Origin: an uncultured Bacilli bacterium
Lineage (GTDB): Bacteria; Bacillota_I; Bacilli_A; RF39; UBA660
Assembly (NCBI GenBank): GCA_934096235.1
Contig: CAKOLO010000002.1
Coordinates: forward strand, 124,001-188,000
DNA length: 64,000 nt
Reading direction: 5' to 3'
Position 1 is the stretch's first letter; each line of letters starts with the position of its first letter. The notes below the pieces were generated by a model, which saw only the letters and a list, made by a program, of their open reading frames with translations, ran no database searches and was not told the DNA's origin. A program made the translations under genes and the position numbers. Below are positions 42,807 through 52,285 of this stretch, piece by piece.

Positions 42807-42834
42807 ATTATAATATGTACCCCCCCCCGGTCAA
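42807..42834 (-). promoter_or_regulatory. Promoter with a nine-G spacer tract before the BspA-like gene
   Basis: TTGACC (42829-42834) and TATAAT (42807-42812) on minus, spacer exactly 16 bp, of which nine are an unbroken G run (42820-42828). A homopolymer here would change spacer length when it slips. The predicted start is near 42800, leaving a leader of about ten bases that begins with the ribosome site. Confidence 0.65.
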
Positions 42835-42894
42835 GCAAAAAGATGTTTGTATTGTCACTCAATTTAAGGCGAGATTGTGTTTGTGTTTTGAATT

Positions 42895-42923
42895 TTTAAA
42901 AAACTAGACTTCTTCGTCTAGTT
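42895..42923 (-). terminator. Terminator of the lipid kinase gene
   Basis: AACTAGAC / GTCTAGTT stem with T run on minus, overlapping the stop codon. Confidence 0.85.
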
Positions 42924-43854
42924 CTTCTTCAGTATCTTTTGGTTTTTCAAATAACTTTTCTATGTTCTTTGTTGGAAGTAGCATATAGTTATCTTTATTT
43001 ATTTCTATTTTGAATTTATTTGTTTCATGAGGAAGTTCATCTCCATCTATACACCATGATGGTGGCATCTCATCAAACTCAAGTTCTATCTTATCAGTTT
43101 TAAAATACTTAAATACTGGTATATCATCTAGTTCTCTTCTTTTTAGATAATGAACCGCTCTTAAGATATCCCATTTATTTTTTATTTCACAAAGTAATAC
43201 TTCAAATTTATTATCATCTAGTTTTACATCATCATATATATTGTCTACTCCACCAACTCTATTTGAATTAGTTATGAATATGAATGAGAATCTTCCTTCT
43301 CTTTGTTCTCCGTTTACAGTATATTTTACATTATAGAATTGTAACTTTTGTTTTAATTGTTGAATACCATAAATTACATATGCTAGTTTACCATATTTTT
43401 CCTTTAATTTTCTTGGCGTTGAATATGATATGTCAACCCATGCGCCTATACATGCTACATATACAAAAGGGTTTCCATTTATTAGACATACATCTATATT
43501 TTTTTGTGCTCCATTTAAAAGCATAACTAAGTTCTTAGTAGTGTTTCCAGTCATGCCATACATATGAGCTACATCATTTACACTACCTAATGGTAAGTGT
43601 CCTAAAAGTATTGGTTTGTGTCTTTCAATATTACCAGAGATTACCTCATTTAAAGTTCCATCACCTCCAGCACATATCAAAAGATCTACATCTTTTAACT
43701 TCTTAGTTATTTCTTTGGCATGTCCCTTATATTCTGTATATATTATTTCTACATCATAGCCATAGTTCTCAAATATTTTATATAATTTCTTTATATCATT
43801 TCTATTTGTTAACTTACCACTATTTGGATTGTATATAACAACACATTTCATCAT
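42904..43854 (-). CDS. Diacylglycerol kinase/YegS-like lipid kinase
   Basis: 316 residues. YNPNSGK at 8-14 and the nucleotide motif CAGGDGTLNEVISG near 61-74 define the DagK catalytic family; a beta-sandwich C-domain follows (residues 130-300), with CIDGDELP near 265. It phosphorylates diacylglycerol or a related lipid at the membrane face and feeds phosphatidic acid back into lipid synthesis. A glutamate-rich tail ends the protein. Divergent from the PBP gene; single gene. Confidence 0.92.
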   Translation of the reverse strand: MMKCVVIYNPNSGKLTNRNDIKKLYKIFENYGYDVEIIYTEYKGHAKEITKKLKDVDLLICAGGDGTLNEVISGNIERHKPILLGHLPLGSVNDVAHMYGMTGNTTKNLVMLLNGAQKNIDVCLINGNPFVYVACIGAWVDISYSTPRKLKEKYGKLAYVIYGIQQLKQKLQFYNVKYTVNGEQREGRFSFIFITNSNRVGGVDNIYDDVKLDDNKFEVLLCEIKNKWDILRAVHYLKRRELDDIPVFKYFKTDKIELEFDEMPPSWCIDGDELPHETNKFKIEINKDNYMLLPTKNIEKLFEKPKDTEEELDEEV

Positions 43855-43963
43855 ATTATCTTTTCCCTCATTAATATTATATCAAATTTTTCATATTATT
43901 AATAGATTATAAAATTTTCTTAACCGGGAATAATAAATTGTGATATACTAGTTGAGGTTAATT

Positions 43964-46078
43964 ATGAAGAAAAAGAAAAATATTAAAAAACAATTTAAGA
44001 CTAACAAGAAGAAAAGTAATATTTTAAATAATATATGTTTAGTTATAATAATTATGATTATTCTAGGTTTCGTGTGTGTATCTGGATTCTTTTATTATAT
44101 TTATATGAGTGCTCCTGAATTTAAGGGTGAACTTCTTTATAAGAAAGAATCTTCTAACATATATGATTCTAAAGGTGATTTGATTGCTAGTATCGGTACT
44201 GAGAAAAGACAAATTGTTACTTATGAAGAGTTACCTCAAGTATTAATTGATGCGATTGTTGCGACTGAGGACTCTAGATTCTTTGAGCATGATGGATTTG
44301 ATATATATAGATTTATGAAAGCTGGTGTTGGTTTTCTTAAGGGAGAAGATGCTGGTGGTGCTAGTACTTTGACTATGCAGTTATCTAAGAATACTTATAC
44401 TAGTACGAATGCTAAGGGTTTTGATGGTATAGTACGTAAGTTTACTGATATTTATATGTCTATATTTAAGATTGAAAAAGATTATAGTAAGAAAGAAATT
44501 ATTGAGTTTTATGTTAATGCTCCATATTTGGGTGCTGGTAGCTATGGTGTTCAAATGGCATCTAAAACATATTTTAATAAAGATGTTAGTAATATTAATC
44601 TTGTTGAAGCTGCGATGATAGCTGGTATGTTTCAAGCACCTGGTGAATATGATCCTTATGTTAATCCTGAAAAAACTAACCAAAGAAAGAATGAAGTAAT
44701 TAATTTAATGTTAAGACATGGATATATTACCGAAAATGAAGCAAATAAGGCTAAAAGAGTTTATGTTGAAGATATAATTAAGAAACAAAAAAATAGTGTT
44801 AACAAGTACCAAGGATTTATAGATACTGTCATTGAAGAAGTAATTGATAAAACTGGTGAAAACCCATATGAAGTGTCTATGGATATATATACTACTATGG
44901 TAAGAAGTAAACAAGATGTTATAAATAATTTTTATAATAATCATAAATTTAAAGATAATAAGGTTCAAGTTGGTATTGGTGTTATTGATAATGATACTGG
45001 TTCAATTATAGCTGTTGGTGCTGGTCGTAATAAGAATAGTGAACTTTCATTAAATTATGCTACTCAAATTAAGAGACATCCTGGTAGTACAGCTAAACCT
45101 ATATTTGATTATGGACCTGGTATCGAATATAAGAATTGGTCTACATATACTCCATTTATTGATAAACCCGTTCGTTATACTAATGGTGGAGTTATGAATA
45201 ATGTTGACTATAAATATAAAGGTTTTATGACTTTAGAACAATGTTTAGTTAAATCTAGAAATACTTGTGCATTACAGGCTTTTCAAAAGTTAAGTAATTC
45301 TCAAATAGATAAGTTTGTTACCTCTCTTGGTATTACTCCTGAGTATTTAGGAAATTCTCACTTCATTAATGAAGCTCATTCTATTGGTGGATTTACTGGT
45401 GTTAGTCCTGTTGAACTTGCCGGTGCTTATGCTGCATTTGGTAATGGTGGATATTTTACTCTACCTCATAGTGTTAATAAGATTGTTTATAAGAATGGTA
45501 GTGATGATGAAGTTGTTGAATTTAATTATCCTAAGAATAGAGTTATGAAAGATACTACTGCTTATATGATAAGTTATATGCTTAAGAAAGTTACTACTTC
45601 AAGAATTAAAGTGAAAGGAACTGAAATATCTACTAAGACTGGTACTAGTAGTTATGATCCAGCTAGATTAAAAAGTTTAGGTTTAAGTAGTAATGTTATT
45701 CAAGACTCATGGACTGCTACATTTAGTCCTGACTATAGTGTTGCAATATGGTATGGATATGATGAACTTACTAAAAAGACTTATAATACTTCTAGTCATG
45801 CTTGGAGTGAAAGAAATAAAATACAAGCTGAAATAATTAATAATATTATGGAAGAAAATTCTAAGTTTGAAAGACCTAGTGGAATAGTTGCATCTAGAGT
45901 TGTAGTTGGAACTAATCCTCCTAGATTACCTAATTCATCTACTCCATCTTCTAAAGTACAAACTCATTTATTTATTAAAGGAACGCAACCAACTAAGGCT
46001 GTTCAAAATGTTCAAAAAAGTCAAGAAAAGACTACTGAAAGTAATAAAACTACTTTACCAAGTGTATTAGAACCATAA
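43964..46078 (+). CDS. Class A penicillin-binding protein (transglycosylase/transpeptidase)
   Basis: 704 residues. A lysine-rich cytoplasmic start and one membrane anchor (about 24-47) precede the glycosyltransferase-51 domain with catalytic EDSRFFEHDG at 102-111 and GGASTLTMQLSKN near 130-142. The transpeptidase carries STAK (375-378), SRN (431-433) and KTG (558-560). It polymerises and cross-links peptidoglycan outside the membrane. The tail after about 650 is Ser/Thr/Lys-rich. ATG 43964 follows GAGG; a TTG at 43952 overlaps the ribosome site. An extended TGATATACT promoter box lies 15 bp before the ATG. Confidence 0.94.
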   Translation: MKKKKNIKKQFKTNKKKSNILNNICLVIIIMIILGFVCVSGFFYYIYMSAPEFKGELLYKKESSNIYDSKGDLIASIGTEKRQIVTYEELPQVLIDAIVATEDSRFFEHDGFDIYRFMKAGVGFLKGEDAGGASTLTMQLSKNTYTSTNAKGFDGIVRKFTDIYMSIFKIEKDYSKKEIIEFYVNAPYLGAGSYGVQMASKTYFNKDVSNINLVEAAMIAGMFQAPGEYDPYVNPEKTNQRKNEVINLMLRHGYITENEANKAKRVYVEDIIKKQKNSVNKYQGFIDTVIEEVIDKTGENPYEVSMDIYTTMVRSKQDVINNFYNNHKFKDNKVQVGIGVIDNDTGSIIAVGAGRNKNSELSLNYATQIKRHPGSTAKPIFDYGPGIEYKNWSTYTPFIDKPVRYTNGGVMNNVDYKYKGFMTLEQCLVKSRNTCALQAFQKLSNSQIDKFVTSLGITPEYLGNSHFINEAHSIGGFTGVSPVELAGAYAAFGNGGYFTLPHSVNKIVYKNGSDDEVVEFNYPKNRVMKDTTAYMISYMLKKVTTSRIKVKGTEISTKTGTSSYDPARLKSLGLSSNVIQDSWTATFSPDYSVAIWYGYDELTKKTYNTSSHAWSERNKIQAEIINNIMEENSKFERPSGIVASRVVVGTNPPRLPNSSTPSSKVQTHLFIKGTQPTKAVQNVQKSQEKTTESNKTTLPSVLEP

Positions 46079-46095
46079 TTATATGGTTCTTTTTT
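46070..46095 (+). terminator. Terminator of the PBP gene
   Basis: GAACCATA-ATTA-TATGGTTC stem then TTTTTT, overlapping the stop codon. Confidence 0.9.
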
Positions 46096-46120
46096 ATACA
46101 TATATTGACTTTTTTATATA

Positions 46121-46152
46121 TAAAAATATAGCAATTTTAACAAATTGCTATA
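46121..46152 (-). terminator. Terminator of the frameshifted gene
   Basis: TATAGCAATTT-TAAC-AAATTGCTATA stem with a T tail on minus. It lies where the full-length version of the gene would stop (46137), not where the truncated frame stops (46255). Confidence 0.8.
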
Positions 46153-46590
46153 TAATCTTTAATTTTACCTTCAAATATCCTATTAAAGTTTTTATTTTCT
46201 ATTAGTTCTTTTGGTTTAAATAATGTTTTTGTATTATCTAGTATTTTTACTTTATTATTTGATAGAACTTCGTATACAAATTCTGAACAATAGTATTTCT
46301 TTTATTTTGTCTTTTATTTTATTATATTGGTAGTTTGTTATATTTATTTCATAGATAGCTACTAATGCATTTTTATTTCTACTAAAAAGTCCTTTTCTTA
46401 AATCTTCTTTTAGAAATATTCCATAGAATGGAAAGTATATATATTTTCTTCCGAATGAATACATTTTATCACATTTAGGATCTAATGATAGAGATGCATG
46501 ACTGTATTTATCTTTTGTAACACTTTTTATTATTCTAGCAAGTGTGGTGTATGTTTGAGTTAAAACTATATATACTTTTCTTTCATTCAT
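46137..46590 (-). pseudogene. Papain-fold (permuted NlpC/YiiX-like) protein, frameshifted
   Basis: The frame from 46590 encodes YIVLTQTYTTLARIIKSVTK and SHASLSLD (candidate catalytic His), then ends early at 46255. In the +1 frame after about 46284 the expected continuation appears: YYCSEFVYEVL with a candidate catalytic Cys, then KTLFKPKEL and a stop at 46137 next to a terminator. A single base (AAAGAAATAC region) separates the two frames. The His/Cys motifs resemble permuted papain-fold enzymes. It starts inside the end of the RluA-like gene. Real mutation or sequence error are both open. Confidence 0.72.
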
Positions 46591-47221
46591 TTTCTACTAC
46601 TTTCTTATATTCATTTGGTATATCTAATTTGATATCAATATGCTCTTTGGTAATTGGGTGATTAAACTCTAATTCTATCGCAAGTAACATCATCTTTCTA
46701 TAACCATCTTTTTTACCATATTTCTTATCACCTAATATTGGTGTTTTATTATCTGCCATATGGACTCTTATTTGATTTTTTCTTCCTGTTTTAATGTCTA
46801 TTTCTACTAGTGAATATTGTTTATTATTTTTTAATCTTTTATAGTGAGTTTCTGCATATTTTCCACTCTTATCATTAGTACTATAAGTAAGAAGTGTTTT
46901 TGTCTCTTTTAAATACGATTTAATAACTCCTTCTTCTTTTATAATTCCATGTACTAAGGCTATATACCTACGTTTTATATTTTCCCAATTATCTTGTAGT
47001 ATCTCTTTTACTCTTTCATTTTTAGCAAACATTACTAGTCCACTAGTATCTTTATCAAGTCTATGTACTATGAATACTCTCTGATTCTTTTTATGTAAGT
47101 AATCATATACTTCGTTATATAAACTCTTACTATATTTTTCACTATTAATAGTTGGGATATTACCATCTTTATAAACTATTAATATATTTTTATCTTCAAA
47201 TAATATTTTTAACTTCTTCAT
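46583..47221 (-). CDS. RluA-type pseudouridine synthase
   Basis: 212 residues. The catalytic motif HRLDKDTSGLVMFAKN (about residues 54-69, catalytic Asp in RLDKDTSG) and the later TGRKNQIRVH (about 148-157) define RluA/RsuA-type synthases. It isomerises uridine in rRNA or tRNA; the site cannot be inferred. The S4 domain is missing, as in RluA itself. It overlaps the next gene by 8 bp. Confidence 0.92.
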   Translation of the reverse strand: MKKLKILFEDKNILIVYKDGNIPTINSEKYSKSLYNEVYDYLHKKNQRVFIVHRLDKDTSGLVMFAKNERVKEILQDNWENIKRRYIALVHGIIKEEGVIKSYLKETKTLLTYSTNDKSGKYAETHYKRLKNNKQYSLVEIDIKTGRKNQIRVHMADNKTPILGDKKYGKKDGYRKMMLLAIELEFNHPITKEHIDIKLDIPNEYKKVVENE

Positions 47222-47231
47222 ACTACTCCTA

Positions 47232-47948
47232 CTAATGTATAAAATGCCCTATTAGAATTATTATTACTCCAAGAACTATTCCTATTTGTAATTCTCTTTT
47301 TTTGATATGTTCTTTTACTTCACAAAGTAGTTCGAACATAGAAATATATATAAGCATACCTAAAGTTAGAGAAATAAGTACACCTGTTACTGTATTATTA
47401 AGTGTAATATTAAATAGTTTTATTAAGATTATACCTATTACACTTGAAAATACTAAACTACTAAGTAAAAATACTTTTTCTTTTTTATTTCTAACTAATG
47501 ATGATACTTGTATACCTAAAGGAATATTATGAAATGATACTCCTAGTGCTGTAAAGAATCCTAAACTTAAATTATTTATAGATGTTGTATAGATTGCTGT
47601 TCCTTCAATAATATTATGTAAGAATAAAGCAAGTGCTGATATTAAGCCTATATGTTCCATATGACTTTTTTTGTTAGTTCCATGTTCATGATTTGGAATA
47701 AATATATCCAATAGTTTTAATACTGCTATACCTACTATTATGCAAAGAATAATTAATGCTTTATTTTCTAATAATTCTAAACATTCTGGTAACAAGTCAA
47801 AAAATACTAAACCTAATATAATAGTGAAAGAAAATCCTACTGAGAAAGTTACTAATTTCTTTTCATCTTTTATAAATTTAGTAATTAAATATCCTATTAA
47901 GAATGATATGCCTGATAATAATGTTATTATTATTGCTTTAAATTCCAT
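47232..47948 (-). CDS. ZIP-family metal transporter
   Basis: 238 residues with about eight membrane helices. Metal-binding His clusters: the loop with HEHGTNKKSHMEH near 95-107, LFLHNIIEGTAI near 114-125 and SFHNIPLGI near 142-150. Members import zinc, manganese or iron. It lies 10 bp upstream of the RluA gene on the same strand; no metal regulator is close. Substrate is inferred only to divalent cations. Confidence 0.9.
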   Translation of the reverse strand: MEFKAIIITLLSGISFLIGYLITKFIKDEKKLVTFSVGFSFTIILGLVFFDLLPECLELLENKALIILCIIVGIAVLKLLDIFIPNHEHGTNKKSHMEHIGLISALALFLHNIIEGTAIYTTSINNLSLGFFTALGVSFHNIPLGIQVSSLVRNKKEKVFLLSSLVFSSVIGIILIKLFNITLNNTVTGVLISLTLGMLIYISMFELLCEVKEHIKKRELQIGIVLGVIIILIGHFIH

Positions 47949-47978
47949 ATTTTTTCACCAAAGATATTATAACATGTT

Positions 47979-48662
47979 TTAGACTAAGTTCAAAAGATAA
48001 TCTGCAATTAAGCAAATTAATATAAAGATTATTAAGTATATATAAGATTTTTTAGTTATTTCTATTCTTTTTCTATCTTTAGATTTTATTTTCTTACTAT
48101 CAAAGTCATCACTTTCTACTAAGTTAAGGCCAATTGTTTTATATTTTGTTAAGTCTTTTTTAGAAATTAAATAATATGCATCTGGATCATCAAATTCAGC
48201 AAACATAACATCTTTAGGCATTTTACTTATTTGAATAAACATAATTATATCAAAGATTGCTCCTATCATATTAAGTATTGATAAGAAACCTAAGAATGGT
48301 AAATTAAATATTTTAGCTATTATAAGAGTTATAACACCTATTAATGTAAATGGTGATAATAATGAAATTAATATTGTTTTTTTATGAACTTTTTGACTAC
48401 ATTGACAATAGAATATTCCTTTTTCAAGACAAACTCCTAAATATAGATTTTTTATATCAACTTCTTTATTAATTAAATATCCAAAGAAATGTATTATTTC
48501 ATGAAGTATAAACCAAAGTAATAAAATTGGCATTTTTGAAAATGTAATACTCTCATAAAAGTTAGGAAACATTAAAGCATAAATTATGAATAATGGTATT
48601 GCCATTAATATTGATAAAGCATTACCTACACTTATATTCATTTTATATTTATAATATTTCAT
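47979..48662 (-). CDS. DUF3267 membrane metalloprotease-like protein
   Basis: 227 residues. After a first hydrophobic region the motif HEIIH at 54-58 sits in a membrane helix (LLWFILHEIIHFFGYLI), followed by SLLSPFTLIGVI and NMIGAIFDI, the pattern of DUF3267 predicted zinc proteases. A final membrane segment lies near 205-225. It may cleave membrane or signal proteins; no target is visible. Single gene. Confidence 0.85.
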   Translation of the reverse strand: MKYYKYKMNISVGNALSILMAIPLFIIYALMFPNFYESITFSKMPILLLWFILHEIIHFFGYLINKEVDIKNLYLGVCLEKGIFYCQCSQKVHKKTILISLLSPFTLIGVITLIIAKIFNLPFLGFLSILNMIGAIFDIIMFIQISKMPKDVMFAEFDDPDAYYLISKKDLTKYKTIGLNLVESDDFDSKKIKSKDRKRIEITKKSYIYLIIFILICLIADYLLNLV

Positions 48663-48724
48663 ATAATCACATCCTATTTATATAATAACATAAAATTTGT
48701 GGTAAAATATAGCCAGGTGATTTT

Positions 48725-49357
48725 ATGAGCAAGATTTTAGAAAATAAATGTAAAGAAGAATTAAAGAATGTTGATAAGAATCATAAGAGATTATTACTTC
48801 ATAGTTGTTGTGCTCCTTGCAGTTCTCATGTAATAACATATTTAGCTCCATATTTTGATATAACTATTCTTTATTATAATCCTAATATTGCTCCTGAAGA
48901 TGAGTATTTAAAACGTAAGAATGAACAAATTAAATTGCTTGGTATGTTAAAAAGTCCTAATAAACTAGATTTTATTGACTGTGATTATGATAATAATAAG
49001 TATAATGAACTAGTTAAAGGGTATGAGATGTGTCCTGAAAAAGGAGAGAGATGTACTATATGTTTTAATCTTAGAATTGAGAAAACTGCTAGTATTGCTA
49101 AAGAAAATAATTATGATTACTTTTGTACTACTCTTTCAGTTAGTCCATATAAAAATGCTGAACTTATTAATGAGATTGGTGAAGATATGGAAAAGAAATA
49201 TAATGTTAAGTGGTTACACTCAGACTTTAAAAAAGAAAATGGTTATAAACATTCTATAGAGCTTTCTCATAAATATGGACTTTATCGTCAAGATTATTGT
49301 GGATGTGTTTATTCTAAGAGGGATGAGATATTGAGAAAGGCAAATAAAAATGAATAA
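48725..49357 (+). CDS. queH: Epoxyqueuosine reductase QueH
   Basis: 210 residues. HSCCAPCSS near residues 27-35 gives the conserved Cys pair; ERCTICFNLRIEKTA and DYCGCVYS add the remaining cysteines of the iron-sulfur/iron site typical of QueH (DUF208). It performs the last step of queuosine formation in tRNA, reducing epoxyqueuosine. No other queuosine gene is close. It overlaps the sirtuin gene by 8 bp, so the two are co-expressed. Confidence 0.93.
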   Translation: MSKILENKCKEELKNVDKNHKRLLLHSCCAPCSSHVITYLAPYFDITILYYNPNIAPEDEYLKRKNEQIKLLGMLKSPNKLDFIDCDYDNNKYNELVKGYEMCPEKGERCTICFNLRIEKTASIAKENNYDYFCTTLSVSPYKNAELINEIGEDMEKKYNVKWLHSDFKKENGYKHSIELSHKYGLYRQDYCGCVYSKRDEILRKANKNE

Positions 49358-50066
49358 AATAGAAGAATTACAAAATATAATAGATGAATCTGATAATATA
49401 GTATTCTTTAGTGGAGCTGGTGTATCTACTTTAAGTGGAATTAAAGATTTTAGAAGTAAAGATGGACTTTATAATATGAAATATAAGTTTCCTCCTGAAA
49501 TGATACTAAGTAATGGATTTTTCTATAAGAATACTAGTGAATTTTATAAATTTTATAGAGACAAATTAAATTGTTTAGATGTTGAACCTAATATAATACA
49601 TAAATATATGGTTAAACTTGAAAAGATGGGTAAACTAAAAGCAATAGTTACTCAGAATATAGATGGATTACATACTAAAGCTGGAAGTACTAATGTGTAT
49701 GAATTACATGGAACAATATATAAGAATCATTGTATTAAATGTAATAAATATTATGATGCAGAGTATGTATTTAATTCTAAAGATGTTCCATTATGTGAAT
49801 GTGGAGGTATTGTTAAACCTGATGTAGTGTTATATGGCGAGATGCTTGATGAGTATGTTCTTAATCGTTCAATTGAAGCTATCAGTAAATGTGATACTTT
49901 AATAGTAGCAGGTACATCTTTGACTGTTGAACCTGCTAGTAGTTTGGTAAGACTATTTAATGGTAAAAATTTAATCATAATAAATAGAGATGCTACTTCT
50001 TATGATGGTATTGCATCTCTCGTAATTAATGATGAATTTGAAAATATATTTAAATATTTGAAATAA
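49350..50066 (+). CDS. cobB: NAD-dependent deacylase, Sir2 family
   Basis: 238 residues. NAD site FFSGAGVSTLSGIKDFRS at 18-35, catalytic His in TQNIDGLHTKAG (about 100-111), zinc cysteines CIKC near 130 and CECGG near 150, and AGTSLTVEPAS near 190. It removes acetyl or other acyl groups from protein lysines using NAD. Its start lies within the end of queH. Confidence 0.93.
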   Translation: MNKIEELQNIIDESDNIVFFSGAGVSTLSGIKDFRSKDGLYNMKYKFPPEMILSNGFFYKNTSEFYKFYRDKLNCLDVEPNIIHKYMVKLEKMGKLKAIVTQNIDGLHTKAGSTNVYELHGTIYKNHCIKCNKYYDAEYVFNSKDVPLCECGGIVKPDVVLYGEMLDEYVLNRSIEAISKCDTLIVAGTSLTVEPASSLVRLFNGKNLIIINRDATSYDGIASLVINDEFENIFKYLK

Positions 50067-50834
50067 CTACTCTATTTTACTTCCACACTTTGTACAATAA
50101 TTGCCTATTGCTTTTGTACCGCAAATAGTACAGTAGGCATTTTTTCTTTGTATTTTAACATCATTTTTACACTTATGATTTACTATTACTACAGCAGTTA
50201 TTACAAAAACTACTAATACCATTATTAATAATGCCCAACTCCCTTGGAATGCTGAGTAGTCATATGCTCCGTGAACTAGTGTTGGTACAAATAGAGCTAA
50301 AAGTTTATAAGATAGTCCACTTTTATTATTTAATTCATTATATTTTGCTTCTCCTAAAAAGTGTCCCATTAATACACCCATACTAGCATGCATAGGTACA
50401 GCAGTAAACGCTCTTACTAAACCAGTAGTTAGTCCACCAGTGATAACATATAGTATATTTTCAAATAAAGCAAATCCTAACGAAACATAAACTGCATAAA
50501 CTATCATATCATAAATATAGTCAAATTCCTTTTGATTATAAGAAAACCAGTATACAAATATAAACTTACAAAATTCTTCTACTAATGCTACTCCTATAAA
50601 TACATTGATTGCTAATTCAAAATTATTAAGTGTACTAGTATCTTCTACTCCAAATATTGGTGATATAAGTGGTAAGAATGCAGAAATAATTAATACAGCA
50701 AAACATGATAAAACTCCACCAATTGTTAATTTCTTTAATAATTTTTTTGGTTCTTTCTCTTTATCTTTGTTATAAATATAATTATTTATCAATACTACGG
50801 GTAATATTGAAATTGCTATTAAAAACTCACTCAT
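50067..50834 (-). CDS. PrsW-like intramembrane protease with zinc ribbon
   Basis: 255 residues, about eight membrane helices. The motifs ALVEEFCKF (Glu-Glu) near 90-98, LGFALFENILYV and the later AVPMHASMGVLMGHF fit the PrsW family. A C-terminal ribbon CTICG...CTKCG (about 234-252) is an addition. PrsW cuts anti-sigma factors in Bacillus; a similar role is only possible here, since no anti-sigma gene is nearby. ATG follows AGGAG. Convergent with the sirtuin with no gap. Confidence 0.85.
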   Translation of the reverse strand: MSEFLIAISILPVVLINNYIYNKDKEKEPKKLLKKLTIGGVLSCFAVLIISAFLPLISPIFGVEDTSTLNNFELAINVFIGVALVEEFCKFIFVYWFSYNQKEFDYIYDMIVYAVYVSLGFALFENILYVITGGLTTGLVRAFTAVPMHASMGVLMGHFLGEAKYNELNNKSGLSYKLLALFVPTLVHGAYDYSAFQGSWALLIMVLVVFVITAVVIVNHKCKNDVKIQRKNAYCTICGTKAIGNYCTKCGSKIE

Positions 50835-50916
50835 AACTATACTCCTACAATGATTATAAAATACTTTTTTGAGAATATTAAATTATATTTTTAATTTTTA
50901 CATTAATTATGTCAAT

Positions 50917-50942
50917 AAAAAAGAATAATTAGTTAATTATTC
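50917..50942 (-). terminator. Terminator of the 172-aa membrane protein gene
   Basis: GAATAATTA-GT-TAATTATTC stem with T run on minus, overlapping the stop codon. Confidence 0.8.
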
Positions 50943-51447
50943 CTCCTAAAAGTCCATATGATAGAAGCATCATTATGATACTTGCCATTATTATTCCTCC
51001 CATTACTGCGAAGAATGATTTTTTTCTATCCATATCAAATACACTTGCCACTAAGCATCCAGTCCATGCTCCTGTACCTGGAAGTGGTATTCCTACGAAT
51101 AGAAGTAATCCTAAGTATCCATATTTATCTATTTCTTTTCTATTCTTATGAGCTTTATTTCTTAAGCATTTAGATATTTTTTTTAAGAACCCTACCTTTG
51201 ATTTTTCCATCCAATCCATTATTTTAGAAATAAATAGTAGTATGAATGGTACTGGTAAAGTATTACCTATTATTGAAACAATATATCCAACTACTGGTTT
51301 TACTCCTAGAAGTGTTGCTGCTATTAAGCCTCCTCTTAATTCTAAAAGTGGTAATAATGAAATAATAAATACTATTAATTCTTTACCATATTTAAGTGCT
51401 AATACTCCTCCAAAAGAGTCTATAATTCCATTTATTAATCCTTCCAT
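50929..51447 (-). CDS. Small multidrug-export-like membrane protein (COG2426 type)
   Basis: 172 residues. LLPLLELRGGLIAATLLGV (about 31-49) and LLFVGIPLPGTGAWTG (about 114-129) are the twin re-entrant motifs of this SNARE/DedA-like family, with about four or five membrane helices. It was named a putative small multidrug exporter, but the function is not established. ATG 51447 follows GGAG. Divergent from murI. Confidence 0.85.
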   Translation of the reverse strand: MEGLINGIIDSFGGVLALKYGKELIVFIISLLPLLELRGGLIAATLLGVKPVVGYIVSIIGNTLPVPFILLFISKIMDWMEKSKVGFLKKISKCLRNKAHKNRKEIDKYGYLGLLLFVGIPLPGTGAWTGCLVASVFDMDRKKSFFAVMGGIIMASIIMMLLSYGLLGGIIN

Positions 51448-51542
51448 AATTTCTCCTTGTTAACAATAACTATACGTTTTAATTATATCATAAATTAAAT
51501 AATTGTATATAAATATGATATAATGTTTACGAAGGGATGTAT

Positions 51543-52256
51543 ATGAATAATAATAAAATTGGTATGTTTGATTCTGGTATTGGTGGTCTTACTGTATTAA
51601 AAGAGTTAAGGAAACTATTACCTAATGAAAACTATATATATTATGCTGACTCTAAAAATAATCCTTATGGCGAAAAAAGTGATGAAGAATTAATGAGTAT
51701 TGTAACTGGTATAGTAGACTTTCTTATTAGTAAAGAAGTTAAAATAATAGTTATCGCATGTAATACAGCCACTACTAGATGTATTAATAGACTTAGAAAG
51801 ATGTATCCTGATATGATATTTGTAGGTACTGAGCCTGCTATTAAAGTTGCATGTGATAAGAATTATAAGAATACTTTAGTTATGGCTACTCCTGGTACTA
51901 TTAAATCAGAGAGAACTCATGAGTTAGTTAAGCTAAATAAAAGAAAAGATCAAAAAATTACTCTTCTTCCATGTAAAGGTTTAGCTGATGCAATAGAGAG
52001 TGGTAATAAAGATAGAATTAACAAAGTATTACATAAATTATTAGACAAGTATACAAGTGAAGAAATTGATTCTATTGTACTTGGCTGTACACACTATCCT
52101 CATGCTAAAAAGAATATTAAAGAGATATTTCCTAAAGCTAAGTTAATAGATGGAAACAAGGGTGTTTCTAAACAAGTTAAAAGACAACTTGAGAGTCATA
52201 AATTATTAAGTGATTCAGATAAGCATGGTAAAGTTAAGATGATTTATAACAAGTAA
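51543..52256 (+). CDS. murI: Glutamate racemase MurI
   Basis: 237 residues. GMFDSGIGGLTVLKEL near 8-23 (Asp-Ser of the site), VIACNTATT with the first catalytic Cys near 71-79, and GCTHYPH with the second Cys near 178-184. It makes D-glutamate for peptidoglycan. The second ATG at 51543 is chosen because AGGG lies at a good distance; the ATG at 51537 touches it. Extended -10 TGATATAAT lies upstream. Single gene, convergent with ddl through a terminator. Confidence 0.95.
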   Translation: MNNNKIGMFDSGIGGLTVLKELRKLLPNENYIYYADSKNNPYGEKSDEELMSIVTGIVDFLISKEVKIIVIACNTATTRCINRLRKMYPDMIFVGTEPAIKVACDKNYKNTLVMATPGTIKSERTHELVKLNKRKDQKITLLPCKGLADAIESGNKDRINKVLHKLLDKYTSEEIDSIVLGCTHYPHAKKNIKEIFPKAKLIDGNKGVSKQVKRQLESHKLLSDSDKHGKVKMIYNK

Positions 52257-52259
52257 AAA

Positions 52260-52285
52260 CAGAGATATTTTTCTCTGCTTTTTTT
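52260..52285 (+). terminator. Terminator of murI
   Basis: CAGAGA-TATTTT-TCTCTG stem, C, then seven T, overlapping the ddl stop on the other strand. Confidence 0.85.
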
